From NCBI GenBank assembly GCA_035236585.1, contig CP141128.1, positions 29,417,618 to 29,481,617 of the forward strand: DNA of 64,000 bases. The letters are read 5' to 3'. Below, in pieces: positions 1 through 11,063 of this stretch. The notes under the pieces were generated by a model. It searched no databases. It was not told the origin of the DNA and saw only the letters and a list, made by a program, of their open reading frames with translations. The position numbers were made by a program, and so were the translations under genes. Source of the DNA: Warburgia ugandensis. Taxonomy: Eukaryota; Streptophyta; Magnoliopsida; Canellales; Canellaceae. How positions within the stretch are numbered: position 1 is the stretch's first letter; each line of letters begins with the position of its first letter.

Positions 1-568
1 TTGTTGACACATTGCTTTGTTTTGCAATGCCTTAGACTTGAAGTACGATAGTGCTAAGAGTAAGCAGGTGGAGTAGCATCGATTGAGCAAGGACCTTGAG
101 GACTATTTTCCTTTTTGTGCTTCAGAGACCAATTAGTGTATGTCTCTTCAACTTGTGGATAGACTTTTTGGGCTTTACATGGATGTTGATATTTTGCATA
201 GATTGGACCCACACTATTCCTATAATATACCTTTACTTGGTGATGTGTGTATGATGTGGTGATCATGAATGGACCTTGGGGGATTTTGGACTTATCATTA
301 TTATTGTCTTTTCATGACTGTGTTTGATTTTTTGTGGTTTTAGATTGAGCATGCTCAGCGTATCGATGATTTGATTTCTATTTATGTTGTTGTGGTTTTG
401 GATCTTGGATGACCCTTGAGGTTTCCTTTTGGGGCATTTCTTTTGAACGCTGAGTTAATTATTTTAATTGTTAATTTTACTTTTAGGGATCCCTCCTATT
501 TTATAAAACATATTCTTATTATTCTTATAAGTAATTGGGAAAAGGTTTTAAAAACCTAGGGTGTCACA
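1..568 (-). mobile_element. LTR terminal fragment, cut by window edge
   Basis: The plus strand ends in GGGTGTCACA at 559-568, directly before Athila-type sequence. Read on the minus strand this is TGTGACACCC, the usual form of a Gypsy LTR start. The rest is AT/GT-rich with no coding match. I infer the 5' part of a minus-oriented LTR that continues beyond the left edge. No partner LTR or target duplication can be checked. Confidence 0.35.
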
Positions 569-1738
569 TAAGTTTAACGTCTTTAGCCAGACATATAGTG
601 CTATGATGAATGCAGATTTTATGGTGTATTTATGTATCAAGGAACATGCTAAGGTGGGTCTTGATAGACTAGTTCCTCTAACAAGATTTCCTCTACTTCA
701 GGGTTGATTAACTCTTGATAGGGTTTCAACCTTTGCCCATTTAGTGTAGAAATCTCCCCATCCTTTTCTATCTAGATGGCCCCATGAGGGTAAATAGTAT
801 TTACTATGTATGGTCCAATCCATAGAGAATGAAGCTTTCTAGGAAACAAATGCAACTAGAATTATACAAGAGTACCTTTTGTCCTTGGATGAAGGACTTT
901 CGTAGGATGTGTCTATCATGATGGCTTTTCATGTGGCCTTTGTACATCTGGGAAAACTTGAATGCATCCTTCCCTAGCTCATTCAATGCATTGAGTTGGA
1001 GCTTTCTATGTGTCATAGCATTATCTAGGTCAAAATTGAGTTTTTCAATGGCCTAAAATGCTTTATGCTCTAATTTTACTGGTAGGTGGTAGGCCTTCCA
1101 TAGCCCAAGTAGTAGGATGACATGCCTATAGGGGTCTTGTATGTAGTACAATAGGCCCATAAAGCATTCTTAAAGAGTAGTCTTTCCTATTTGGATTGAC
1201 TATCTTTTCTAAGATTTGCTTTATATCCCTATTTGACACTTCTACCTATCCACTAGTCTGAGGATGATAAGGGGAGGGGTGGCAATCCTATGGGTAACAC
1301 CATATTTTTTCATTAAGTTCTTAAACACTAATGCAAAAGTGTTTCCCCCATCACTAATTATGGCTTAAGATGTATCCAAGTGTGCAAATAAATTTTCCTT
1401 TAAAAACTTGGCCACTACCATGTGGTCATTGATCTTACATGATATGGGTTCCACCCATTTTGACACATAGTCCACTCCCAAAAGGATGTACAAGTAACCA
1501 AAAGAGTGAGGAAAAGGTCTCATAAAATTGATGCCCCAATCATCAAAAGGCTCAATGATAAGAATGGGGTGCAAAGGCATCATATTTATTTTTCCCATGC
1601 TCCATAAATGTTGACATCTAGCACATGCTATGTAGTAAGCATATGAATTCTCGAAAATGGTGGGCCGATAAAAATCACACTGCAAAATATTTAACGTTGC
1701 CCTTGTAGAACTGAAATGTCCTTTGCATTCATGGCCAT
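569..1738 (-). pseudogene. Athila-like Gypsy integrase remnant
   Basis: Minus-strand decayed pol of an Athila-like Ty3/Gypsy element. Reading from 1,738 down, it shows the integrase zinc-finger Cys pair (CARCQ), then the catalytic-core stretch WGINFMRPFP and DYVSKWVE. HPQTSG followed by VEVSNRD comes next (about 1,240), then NPNRKD. The post-core segment (804-1,016) contains LRKSFIQGQKVLLYN, typical of Athila integrase C-termini. The family usually has WGIDFMGPFP, so the first catalytic Asp is Asn here. The second catalytic Asp region is broken by stops near 1,355. The string at 573-592, read on the minus strand, fits the GTCTGGCTAAAGACGTTAAAC-type sequence often seen downstream of Athila pol. 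Clearly non-functional. The matching gag/protease end lies at 6,046-7,255 in the same orientation, but RT and RNase H are missing between them. Confidence 0.85.
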
Positions 1739-3596
1739 TGCAAAAGAAAATTAGGGTTTTTGGCTAAAAATTATAACATGTGCATTTCTGAGCTAATAAA
1801 TCAAATATTTGATATTTTGCAGGTTCAAATGTTAATCCAAGGTAAGTATGTGAATAATCATTTCTTAAGATTTGATTAGATTTTTTGACTTTTTGTAGGA
1901 GTTAAGATGATGATCCAATAGTCGAGATCGATTGAGATGAAAATTGAAGATTAAGATCAAAAGATCAAGTCAAGATTGTTGATGTCATCAATCCAAAGTG
2001 AGATCAAGGATCAAAATCACCTTTAAGCAAGTAAAGGATGGAATTGGAGAAGTCATAGGAGACTAAAGTGGGCTCATGCACAAGCCATGCGAAGTCTACC
2101 ACATTTGCAAGAGATTCACTTAAGTTACCAAAGCCATGTAAGTCATGAAGAAGTTGACAAGCTAAGGAGCCTAGCCAGCCATCAAAGCTGGGGAGTTGAG
2201 CCACCAAGCCAAGATAAAAGAGCCTCTAAAGTCAACAATGATGCCAAGCCCATCAAGCCAATTAAGCTAAGCTATATGGAAGGCCATGATTGGAGGAGAA
2301 TCTAAAGTAAATGTGATGGGGTTTTTAAGAGGATAATGAAATGATATTTGGGTGAAAATCAATGGAAAAGCATGCATGTGGACCAATAGGAAGTGACCAT
2401 TTTATTTTTCACTTTTTCCATCTTATTTTTCACTTTTCATTTCACTTTCCACCTCACCATACAAGAGCATTATGAATTTTTCACCTTCCCACCTAAGAGT
2501 CCCACCTTTTTAAACTACCACTTCAACCATCCCATCAATCCTAGATCTACCAAATCACCTCACTTCACCTCATTCCCTATCTTTCCCTCTCTTCCCTCTC
2601 TTTTCTCTCTTTTCTTCCTCTGTTTCCACCTCTCCATGTGAACTACACTCAAGGAAGGGAGTTCCACATGAAACTCTTACAAAATAGGAGCTTTCTCCCC
2701 TTCTAATACCATGCATTCCACCTAATTCAACTATCTTCCTAACCCACTACACAATCACCTCTTTCCACCTCACCTTTCTTTATTATCTATTTCCTTCTCA
2801 CTCCAACTCTCTTCATCCAACTCTCTTTCCAATTCAAAAATCTCTTTTAGGATTTTTACAAGGAGGAGATGACCCACCCTAAAAAGTAGGTGCCTCCCTC
2901 CTTTTAGTGGTCTTAATGTTTCTTATTTGGTTGCCTAAGATATAATCCCAGCCTTACCTTTTATCTCCATATCATATTCACCTTAGGATCACCTATCAAT
3001 CAAGATCAGGAAGTTCCCAGAACATATAAACTAACATGGGGTTTTTTGCATGAAAAAAAAAAGTATGGAGAAGGGGAGATCACACCCTCCTTTAGAGGAG
3101 ATGTCTCCGCCCATCCTTTCTCCTTCAAATTCTCTATTTTGTTTTTTTTTCCATTGAGCAATTGTCTTCCAAGTCTTTCACACATAGCTCCAAGCCTTTG
3201 TCCTTTAGTTCTCAGTTAAAGGTTATTTCATTCCTCTTTTGATCTTTATTTTTCATTGTCTTGAATTCATTTGTGTGCTTAAGTCTCATGCATAGGATTC
3301 CTTAAGTGCCATCTATTTTTCTAGCTTTTCTTTCTTGATTGATCAAAAGATCCAAAGTCTTTTTCCATTGAAGTTATAGCCAAGGAAAAATCATCTTGAA
3401 TCCATTGATTATACTCTTCGTTTCCTAGATTTTCCTTACCATTAGATCTCTTAATTGTGCTTCCATTCCCTTAGTTTCTTTTAGTGATTATTCAATACTC
3501 CTTCTTCAAGGATTCACATGCATGGTTCTTTAGCCAAATGGGAGAGTGGTTGAATTGTATTGAAGGGTCTAATTGGGTCAAGGATGGTGTGCACTA
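1739..3596. other. Unclassified repeat-like stretch, no gene
   Basis: Starts abruptly where the integrase remnant stops. It has GATCAAGATC-rich sequence (1,910-2,010) and a strongly pyrimidine-rich plus strand (2,390-2,860). A phrase around 2,865-2,905 (two-step 'gtaggtgcctccctcctttt') is echoed in inverse sense near 63,060-63,110. Short open frames here (for example 2,087-2,305 and 2,393-2,641) match no family I recognise. It may be LTR or leader sequence of another retroelement, but I see no TG/CA ends. Confidence 0.3.
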
Positions 3597-5340
3597 TGAC
3601 ACCCCAAGTTTTCATGAAATTTTTTTGCATTTATTTGAAAAGATGGTGTGCCTCTAAATTTTAAAATACAAAAATAGCAGAAGATTTTTCTTTGAAATTC
3701 ATTTTTCCATAAACCCAGATATCACCTTCATGCTCACACTATACATATATATATATATAGTTTTCTAGAAGATAGAAATTTATTTCTGAAAATAAAACCC
3801 ATCCAGTGGTTCACTTGTATAGACCCTATAACATTATATTAAATGTCCAATATCATAATTCAAATGACTAACTACACAATACAAAGGCTTTAAATAAAAT
3901 GTATACCTGTGCGCAAAAGCATGGTTGTTAGATTCCTTTTGTTGTGTACATCTTCTCCTATATTTCTACATCTGAGATATTGTAAACATAAAACATTTAC
4001 AATATCTCAGCAAGCTATGCTTGGTAGGGGAGTTTAAGAAGCATGCTAAATCTTAAGATACATTAATTATTCAATAGTAATTAGAATATTCATTTCCACA
4101 GCAATTATGTTAAAGTAAATTTACAATATGTTTCATATCTCAATAATCCATTTGTAAGCCAAATATCTACATGTTTTCGTAATTATTAATAATTTCATTG
4201 ATAAATCAGATGTCTTTACTTATTATTTATCATCAAAATAAATACTTCAATTCCATGAACCAGACTCTGCATACAATTCTACCCATTAACTAACCCATAT
4301 GAAAACATATATGAAAATACTCCCTCAATCATACTAATATAACAATAATACACATATATGAAAATTGTTAAAGGACATACAAAATTACAAATATAATCAA
4401 CGTCACCTAATTTGCATTCCCAAACTATACTAGGTTTCAGAATCATACCCCTCATCATGTGGGGTTCATAATTATGCAGCCACTATTGGTATATCAATAT
4501 AATCCTCATGCCCCTCGCTATATGGGGTCCACAATCCTCCAACCATTGCTGGGAAAACAATGTAAGGCATATCATATAAAGCATCTCATAATGCCGTCAT
4601 ATATGCATTTCCCGTGGGCAAAATGCACAACGGATACAATATTGTCCTCTTTGGGTCGCTCACAGCTGCCTAGCCCTCACAACTACCTAACCAACCTCTC
4701 TTGGGCACTCCAACATCTTTTGGCAACCCTCAAAGACACGCACCATAGTGCATCAAATATAAGGACTACTATGCATGCAGTCATAATCCATATAGCGCAC
4801 TCGGATAACTACTCAATAATCCACCTATACCATTCTCGAGGAAATCATAATATCTATGTCCACATGGTGAGGACCATGACCATCACAATGGCTGCCTTCC
4901 CATGATTGCCCCACCCAACTTTTTGGAACACATAGTGCATGGTATCCATAACATAATAGGCCTACACCTGTCTAAAACAAAACTCTCAGTCCTCCATGCC
5001 CGAATGTAAAATAATCATAATAGTAGGCAATTTACTTGTTCATATATTTCATAATAAGAATAGCATCCTCACTTATTTGGTGATAACCAACCAAGGAGGT
5101 ATCCTATAACCTAGACTCATACATCATCAATACTGACATGGTACCCATGTACCATAACCATAATTTCACAATTCACATACATGATGTATAAGGCATAAAC
5201 ATCAATCATAATATGCAATTCTTTTAATTAATATTATTTTATTATTCCAATTTAAAGCATATTGAATATCAATCATATAATCAGAAATAAGATCATGGTA
5301 GAACAAGCATCTTATTATTTAGAAATGCTGTCTTAAATTT
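3597..5340 (-). mobile_element. LTR-C family fragment
   Basis: Begins with TGACACCCCAAG at 3,597 and follows the 4.83-kb LTR-C copies at 31,445 and 40,798 in order. Shared landmarks are the 'atccagtggttcac' phrase (3,802), the 15-bp-arm stem-loop (3,972-4,010) followed by CAAGCTATGCTT, the 'cctcatcatgtgg' block (4,450), and the 'gatattgtcctctttgggtc'-like block at about 4,630, also seen near 50,570. The similarity fades before the UXS retrocopy, so the right boundary is approximate. The open frame at 4,459-4,905 is accidental. The fragment lies in the same orientation as the other minus-oriented LTR-C copies. Confidence 0.65.
3972..4010. promoter_or_regulatory. LTR-C stem-loop, copy 1
   Basis: Perfect inverted repeat: CTGAGATATTGTAAA (3,972-3,986) and its reverse complement (3,996-4,010), 15-bp arms around a 9-nt loop, followed by CAAGCTATGCTT. 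It lies about 375 bp inside the LTR end. The same structure recurs at 31,868 and 41,180. Inferred to act as RNA or DNA structure near the U5 side of the LTR; the function is unknown. Confidence 0.75.
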
Positions 5341-5399
5341 CCTTCTACCTCGTGTGACGTGTTCACCGAATTCCACTAGCTTTAATTGTCCTCTTTTTC

Positions 5400-6045
5400 C
5401 CGATCAACCCCATGCAAATTAGAAACATATTGAAAACTTCATGTCTAGTTCCCATAGCCATGCATTGCCATTGGCTATTTACAGAGACTCTGAGCGATGA
5501 AATTATTAACAACGCAGCCATCATCTATACACATGCGAGACCCGTATGTATTGAAAATGTGAGTGATAGGCACCTCAACATCTGCTCTCTTTCCTTCATC
5601 ATAACAGCTCCTTACACCTACAGGATTGACATTTCCCCAATACATCACCTTTGAGGGTGCTTAAGAGGATCACCATAAACCTCACTAGTGCTTATCAGTA
5701 GAAAATAAGCACCAATCCTTTTTGCCAGACCCAACCTGTTTAAGGTCCCCATAACATGTCTTGATTGATTTTATCAGGTTATACTTGTAATGCACGGGCA
5801 TTGCCAGACAACCCAAGAGATAAATCTAATCAACCTTCAGCAATATCAGTTCAACAACATCATGGCGTATCAGCTCAAATATTAGATTATCAAAATGATG
5901 AACCACATTCTCTTTCCTCCTCTAAAAAGAAATTATTAATAACAATCACGTTATTCCCACTTGCCAAAAGGTTATCAACAAGATGACTACCAACAAATCT
6001 AGCTCCACCTGTCACAACAATCCTCAATGACTTGTTTTGGATTTT
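5400..6045 (-). pseudogene. UXS: Intronless UDP-glucuronate decarboxylase (UXS) retrocopy
   Basis: UXS makes UDP-xylose from UDP-glucuronate in the cytosol or Golgi and is an extended short-chain dehydrogenase. Reading down the minus strand, the copy shows LRIVVTGGARFVGSHLVD (Rossmann loop; family GGAGFVG, so the second Gly is Arg), then [73 protein letters not shown] (catalytic YxxxK kept), [15 protein letters not shown] and SFQYVSN. About 210 codons run without introns but with several frameshifts (near 5,925, 5,740 and 5,650), stops, and a missing block after DEGKR. That is the signature of an RNA-derived dead copy. Its 5' end is in frame with Athila-type sequence in one open frame (5,890-6,423). 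The copy ends before the active-site-distal half of the enzyme. Confidence 0.85.
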
Positions 6046-7255
6046 GGCTAGAACACATTTGTTCTTAACAACAATAGGTGGTGCATAATTCTTAGAAGCC
6101 TCTAATGCATAATTCCTAGAGGTATACATTACTAGTGTAGTAGCTAAAAGATTATTTATCTCGTCTATGGATTTATCTATATCAAATTTACAATTAAAGT
6201 GCAATAGATGTGCCTCAAGTGGGTCTAGAATACACGATGGTCGATTAGCATCTTCAATTAGACCTTCAATTAAATTAGCTACGTAGTATTCATCTAGGTC
6301 TAGATGTTGATGATCAACATTAAAAATATTGAGTTTGATTTTCATATCGTTGAAAGATAACTTCATCACACCATTTCTACAATCGTTGATGGTGTTGGAC
6401 ATTGCAAAAATATGGTTGTCCAAGAATTATCAGGATTTGACTACCGGGTCTAACTTAGGCTACGTATCTAGCACAATAAAATCTACAAGGAAGTAAAACT
6501 AGTCCACTTATATTAAAACATCCTCAACCATACCACGTGGAATCTTTACTAATCTATCTACTAATTGCAAAGTGGTATCGGTAAGATTAAGGTCACCAAG
6601 CCCAAGTTGCTTTTAGACAGAATATGGCAACAAATTGACACGACCTCTAAATCTAGTAGTACCCTATCAATGACGTGATCTCCATTAACATAAGAAATGG
6701 TAGAATACCTTGGATCTCTAAACTTAGGAAGGGTCTAGTGCTGAATCAAAGAGCTTACCTGCTTGGTCAAGAAGCCATTCTTTTGCACCTTAAGCTTACG
6801 CTTTTATGTGTAGAGTTTTTTGAGAAATTTTGCATAAGCAAGAATGTCTTTAATGTCATTGAGTAATGGGATATTGATTTTGCACATGGTTAAACACATT
6901 CATTATCTCATGGAAATTAGTTCCTTTCCTAGCCTTGTCTAACAACTGAGGTAACGGAGCTTTGGGCATATAAGGTGACTCCACTATATGCTCAGATGGA
7001 GTAAGAGGTTTCTATCACTTCTCTTTCTCCTTAATTTTAGCTAGTCCATTCTCCTCTAAGTCTTCCTTAGTCTACCCTACTTCATTATCTATTTGATGGC
7101 CACTCCAAAGGTAGTTATGGATTTAGCTCACTCAGGTGGTCATTTGGTACTTGAACCCATTTCAAACTGCCCCTTAAGGTTAGGAATAGGTTGCATAGTA
7201 AATTTTCCTTTCTCCCTTTCTCTTAGGGTGCCAGACAATTGACCCATTTGATATT
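6046..7255 (-). pseudogene. Athila-like gag/protease remnant
   Basis: Minus strand. From 7,250 down: a spacer containing GQLSGTLRER and a charged linker; KAPLPQLLDKARK (about 6,960); a Lys-rich stretch; LPKFRDPRYSTISYVNGD (about 6,700). A retropepsin-like region follows with GLGDLNLTDTTLQLVDR and RGMVEDVL, then VDFIVLD and DCRNGVMKLSFNDMKIKLNI in the open frame 5,890-6,423. Order and wording fit the gag-protease junction of Athila elements. The usual DLGAS-type catalytic Asp region is altered (DLEVV), and frameshifts and stops are common upstream of 6,423. The 3' side does not enter reverse transcriptase but passes into the UXS retrocopy. The high-coordinate edge abuts the CACTA TNP2 fragment with no visible target duplication. 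Confidence 0.75.
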
Positions 7256-7261
7256 CCAAAA

Positions 7262-8625
7262 TTATAAGAAGGTGGTGGATATTTCAAAATTATAAGAAAT
7301 TCAAGGTCATCTAGTGATAACTTTATATGAGCTTGAGACAATCTTTCCACCATCATTCTTTGATATCATGGTACACTTTACAATGCAACTCATTATAAGG
7401 TCAAACTCTGTGGGCCAGTTTACTTGTGATGGATGTGCTTGTTTGAGAAGTACATGAAAATTTTAAAAGGGTATGTACGTAATCACAACTAATTAGATAG
7501 GTGTATAGCAGAATGTTATATTGTAGAGGAAGCAATGGAGTTTTGCACAAAGTACTTAGTAGGAGTGGACGCAATTGCAATCCTAAAAGAAATAAGCAGT
7601 TGCATTTCATGATCTTAGGGTTGACAGACCTCTATCAAGTGGTCGTGTATTGACCATTGACTATAAAGAATGAGACCAGGCGCATCTTTATGTGTTGTAA
7701 AATATTGATGAACTCCATCCATTCATTGAGTAAGTTGATCATGCATGCACTTGTATAAAATTTAATTGTTGATGGTTATTAATTGGCATGTGTATGTAGT
7801 GAAAACATGGATGTACTCAAGGCAAATAATCAATGTTATGCAAAGAAACATAAGTGGCTACAATTTGAGCATTGTTGAACTTTCAATAATTGGCTATGTA
7901 AGAACGTAAAAAGAAAGAATTCTCACTTAATATTAATTAAAAAACTACATTATATATATAATCTTACTTAAGCCTACTTAATATGAATGTACATAGTTTC
8001 AAGATTAGTGAGAAGTGGCAGGCAATGATATATCAAAAACCTTGGGATGGATGGAAATGGGACCATGACCAAAAGTAATAAAGTATACCAGATATACCAT
8101 CAATGGTTATTGCTTTACACAAAAGATCGTGATCACACAAGAGTGCAATAGAATAGTGGAGTTAGCTTAGTTGCTAATGTTATATTCTTTTCCAGTTCAA
8201 AGGATAACTGGCCAATAGTGTTGGATGATATTTATTACAAGGTTATAAGAGATATTTGGGCCTTGGATTACAATTTTAGAACTATGGTTGTGCTTAAATG
8301 TGATTAGGTGGAACACAACAACAAAAACATCAAAATTACTCTCCTTGGATTGACATTGGTTGACCTCAATAGGATTGGCTATAAAAATGATCAATTTATT
8401 TTGGCATCTTAGGTAAGACATGTATTTTACATGCAAGACGAACGTGATAAGAGATGGTCAATTGTTTTATCATCATGTGTGAGGGACTTTTATGGTGAAG
8501 ATGATCTAGAAGATATTGAAATAAATTACCCTTCTATTACCAAAACCATCCCACCAATCGAAGTAGTACTTGGTGAGAATGAGGATTATGTGCATGACAA
8601 TGGTGAGGATGGTGCTTTCGTTTGA
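7262..8625 (+). pseudogene. CACTA TNP2 transposase, C-terminal half
   Basis: TNP2 is the main transposase of plant CACTA elements. Visible in order on the plus strand: ETIFPPSFFDIMVH (about 7,335), VKLCGPVYL, MKILKGYVRN, CIAECYIVEEAMEFC (DUF4218-like). Next come GRPLSSGRVLTIDYK, DELHPFIE and KHKWLQFEHC then TFNNWLCKNV (7,845-7,910). The DUF4216-like part follows: YYKVIRDIWALDYNFRTMVV, LTLVDLNRIGYKNDQFILAS and YMQDERDKRWSIVLSS (8,431-8,472). It ends in an acidic tail at the stop at 8,623-8,625. Several in-frame stops and frameshifts occur (for example in EHC-stop-TFNNW and in LAS-stop). The catalytic N-terminal two-thirds is absent. Only the last 64 codons form a clean open frame. Family assignment is by motif memory, not by search. 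Confidence 0.8.
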
Positions 8626-8924
8626 AAACAATATATAGTTGGTGGTATGTGATGTATATTATTTAGTTGCAATATGTGTGTGTGTGTGTGTGTGTAACTC
8701 CATATTTATAATTATAAGATCTTTTGTCATGAGCTACATGGATTGATAAGTGAGCTATATGTGTACAAAGAATGCATGAATCAATGTTGACTATCATAAA
8801 AAATCTGTTTCAGTGTATAATAATTGTTAGATATTGTAAAGTACTAACATAAAAGGTATATATATATACATATATATGTTGAATAAAAAATAATTTATAA
8901 AATCAATTAGTATAAACGACTTTA

Positions 8925-9035
8925 AAAGATGTTACTTTTAAAATCATTTAGTGGTAAACAACATTAAAAGTATATACTTTTAAAGTCATTTACACAAAAT
9001 GACTTCTTTATGTACAATCAAATTTATCTCCAAAT
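8925..9035. repeat. Subterminal-type motif cluster, interior copy 1
   Basis: Alternating direct and inverted copies of a motif like ACTTTTAAAGTCATTTA, followed by 'cttctttatgtaca'. The same wording, including 'cttccttatgtaca', recurs at 9,530-9,665. The motif matches the large array near the CACTA right end (36,870-37,575). Confidence 0.6.
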
Positions 9036-9148
9036 GACCTACCAAATTTACACTAATCATTATGTAATATCTTTGATTTTTAAATAACAATTTACAAACA
9101 TTTGAATTATGTGAAATCCGTGTCAAGTAAACTTTAATTTAAGAACTA

Positions 9149-9191
<43 letters not shown>

Positions 9192-9250
9192 TTCCCACCT
9201 CATGAAATGGATAGGGAAATTTAAGCTAACACACACACACACACACACAC
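9149..9250. repeat. Compound (CT)n(CA)n microsatellites
   Basis: (CT)n runs directly into (CA)n at 9,149-9,191. A second (AC)n run lies at 9,228-9,250. Both runs are followed by 'cttccacctcat'-type sequence, so the second half looks like a short local duplication. Confidence 0.85.
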
Positions 9251-9529
9251 TTCCACCTCATAATTTAATCATCTTATTTTGCTTAAAGTTCTTTTATTAC
9301 TATAGTTTTGTACTTCTTTGGTTATCGCATATTTTTAGTTCTATATGAGTGTTTTTACAATATCTTGTGGCACAAGTAAACTTTAGAAGCATAGCATCAA
9401 TCAATTACATATTGTCATTTAAAATTAGGAAGTACAACCCTTAAGAAATCTTATGAATGACTATTAGTAACTTAGATATATGATCAAACTCAGTGAAGGA
9501 TGCATTTTTCCCACTAGAAGGTGTTATTT

Positions 9530-9665
9530 TTAAAGTTGTTTATTTGTAAATGACTTTAAAAGTGACATTTTTTAAACTCATCTAATACTAAATGAATTTA
9601 AAAGCACACAATTTTAAAGTCATTTACACTATACAACTTCCTTATGTACAACAAAATTTACCTTA
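9530..9665. repeat. Subterminal-type motif cluster, interior copy 2
   Basis: Diverged duplicate of 8,925-9,035: inverted and direct 'tttaaagtcattta' motifs ending in 'cttccttatgtacaac'. It lies between the TNP2 remnant and the Ptta gene, not at an element end. Confidence 0.55.
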
Positions 9666-9989
9666 AAATACGAATTAGGAATTTTGCATTATGAGTTTGA
9701 CACAATTGACCTTTTGAATTATACTTATTTTACACTTAAAACCTTAATATTTGAAATGTATATGTTGAGACAATTCCAACAACATTAATTTTATGAGAAA
9801 TAGAGTTTAAATGAAGAAGTTTTGAATATGGTGGATAATTTAGAAAGAAAAAGAAAAGAAAAGCTTAAAATAGTGGGGCTAATCTGATATTGGCACCTCC
9901 TCTCTTAATAACCTAAAACTCGATGACCTAATTAAAACTCGATCATCCCATCCCTCTAGTCCATCTTCTTCATCATCATCCTTGAGACC

Positions 9990-10663
9990 CATAATCAGCC
10001 TAATCTTCCACCAACAACATGCAAAAGCCTTGGCTTTCCCTCTGATCGGTCAATCACGCCCAATTACTGGCCACTCTCGCCGATCCCCACTATTTTCCAT
10101 AGGCAATGTGCAAAAGCCATTGGATTTCCCTTTGACACCGCCAATCACACCCAACCACCCACAACTACCAATCGCACCAATCACCACTATTTACCACTGG
10201 CAACATGCAAAAGCCTCTGCTTCCCCTCTAACACCAGCAATTGTGGCCAACCAAAAGCTACCACCAATTGCACCCAATCATCACTATCTCCCACTAACAA
10301 TTGTGCAAAAGCCCCTGACTTTTCCCTTTGGCACCATCAATCATGCCTGACCACCGACCGTCATCAATTGCACCTGATCACCACTATCTCCCATTGGCAA
10401 CTATGAAAATGTCCCGGGCTTTCCCCTCTGTTCCAGCCAATTGTGACCACCCACTAACCAATAGTTAATCACACCTGATCACCATTATCTCCCACTGGCA
10501 ATAGTGCAAAAGCCCTTAACTTTCCCCAACGGAAGTGGCCAATCATGCCTCACCACCAGCCATTGGCAAATCACACCTGACACCCTAATCTCCCACTAGC
10601 AACTGTGCAAAAGCCCCTGACTTTCCTCTGACACCACCAATCACACCTGGCCACCACTAATCA
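9990..10663. repeat. ~99-bp minisatellite, about seven units
   Basis: The phrase 'gcaaaagcc' recurs near 10,020, 10,107, 10,206, 10,305, 10,403 (altered), 10,504 and 10,608, each with 'accactatctcccactggcaac'-like context. This gives a unit of about 99 bp with moderate divergence. The array is pyrimidine/A-rich and lacks G. The Tekay-like element at 10,664 inserted at its right edge, and similar wording ('cccaccggccacc') continues just after 20,769. The open frame 9,982-10,350 is a by-product of the repeat. Confidence 0.7.
10659..10663. repeat. Tekay-like element target duplication, left (AATCA)
   Basis: AATCA precedes the LTR at 10,664. AATTA follows the other LTR at 20,770-20,774. One mismatch in five bases is expected for an old insertion. 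Confidence 0.55.
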
Positions 10664-11044
10664 TGTGACGACCTGGGTTTTTCAATGCCATTTTTAGTAA
10701 AAGCACAGCGAGATCGATCTCTAGTTTTAAAACAATTTATGCACAAGAATGCAGGAAAAATTTCTTCTTTTTCAAAAAAACATTGTATAAAGAGCCCGAG
10801 TGTCAAAATGAACACTCAATGCATGGTGCCATGGCAATTTATAAACCAAATCAAAACAAGTAATTACTCCTAGGATTGTTAGTCACAGCCACAGCTACAA
10901 CAAATACTTACAATCAAGATTATAGTAGTTTCTCTAGGAAATCACTGATTAAATCGTACCTTTGCCTACTTGACTTTGGTTTTAACGCCTCCTGTTGTTT
11001 CTTCTATTTGTATTTTGTTTGATCTGAAAAATAATGGATTGGGT

Positions 11045-11063
11045 TGAGTATTTATCATACTCA
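11045..11063. promoter_or_regulatory. LTR-A stem-loop (3' LTR)
   Basis: TGAGTAT (11,045-11,051) and ATACTCA (11,057-11,063) around a 5-nt loop, 381 bp inside the LTR end. The partner LTR has the same structure at 18,418-18,436. Confidence 0.6.

Larger units (their letters stand above)
8626..9989. other. CACTA spacer: subterminal-type motifs and microsatellites
   Basis: No coding signal. It contains a (GT)n run at about 8,673-8,696, TA-rich runs near 8,860, two related blocks of ACTTTTAAAGTCATTTA-type motifs in both orientations (8,925-9,035 and 9,530-9,665), and (CT)n(CA)n at 9,149-9,191 with (AC)n at 9,228-9,250. The segment 9,120-9,525 is repeated, diverged, at about 23,985-24,300. Confidence 0.6.

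Noticed and set aside
4459..4905. 148-codon open frame read as a possible gene
   Set aside because: It lies inside an LTR-C fragment, has no recognisable motif, and the related LTR-C copies do not keep the frame.
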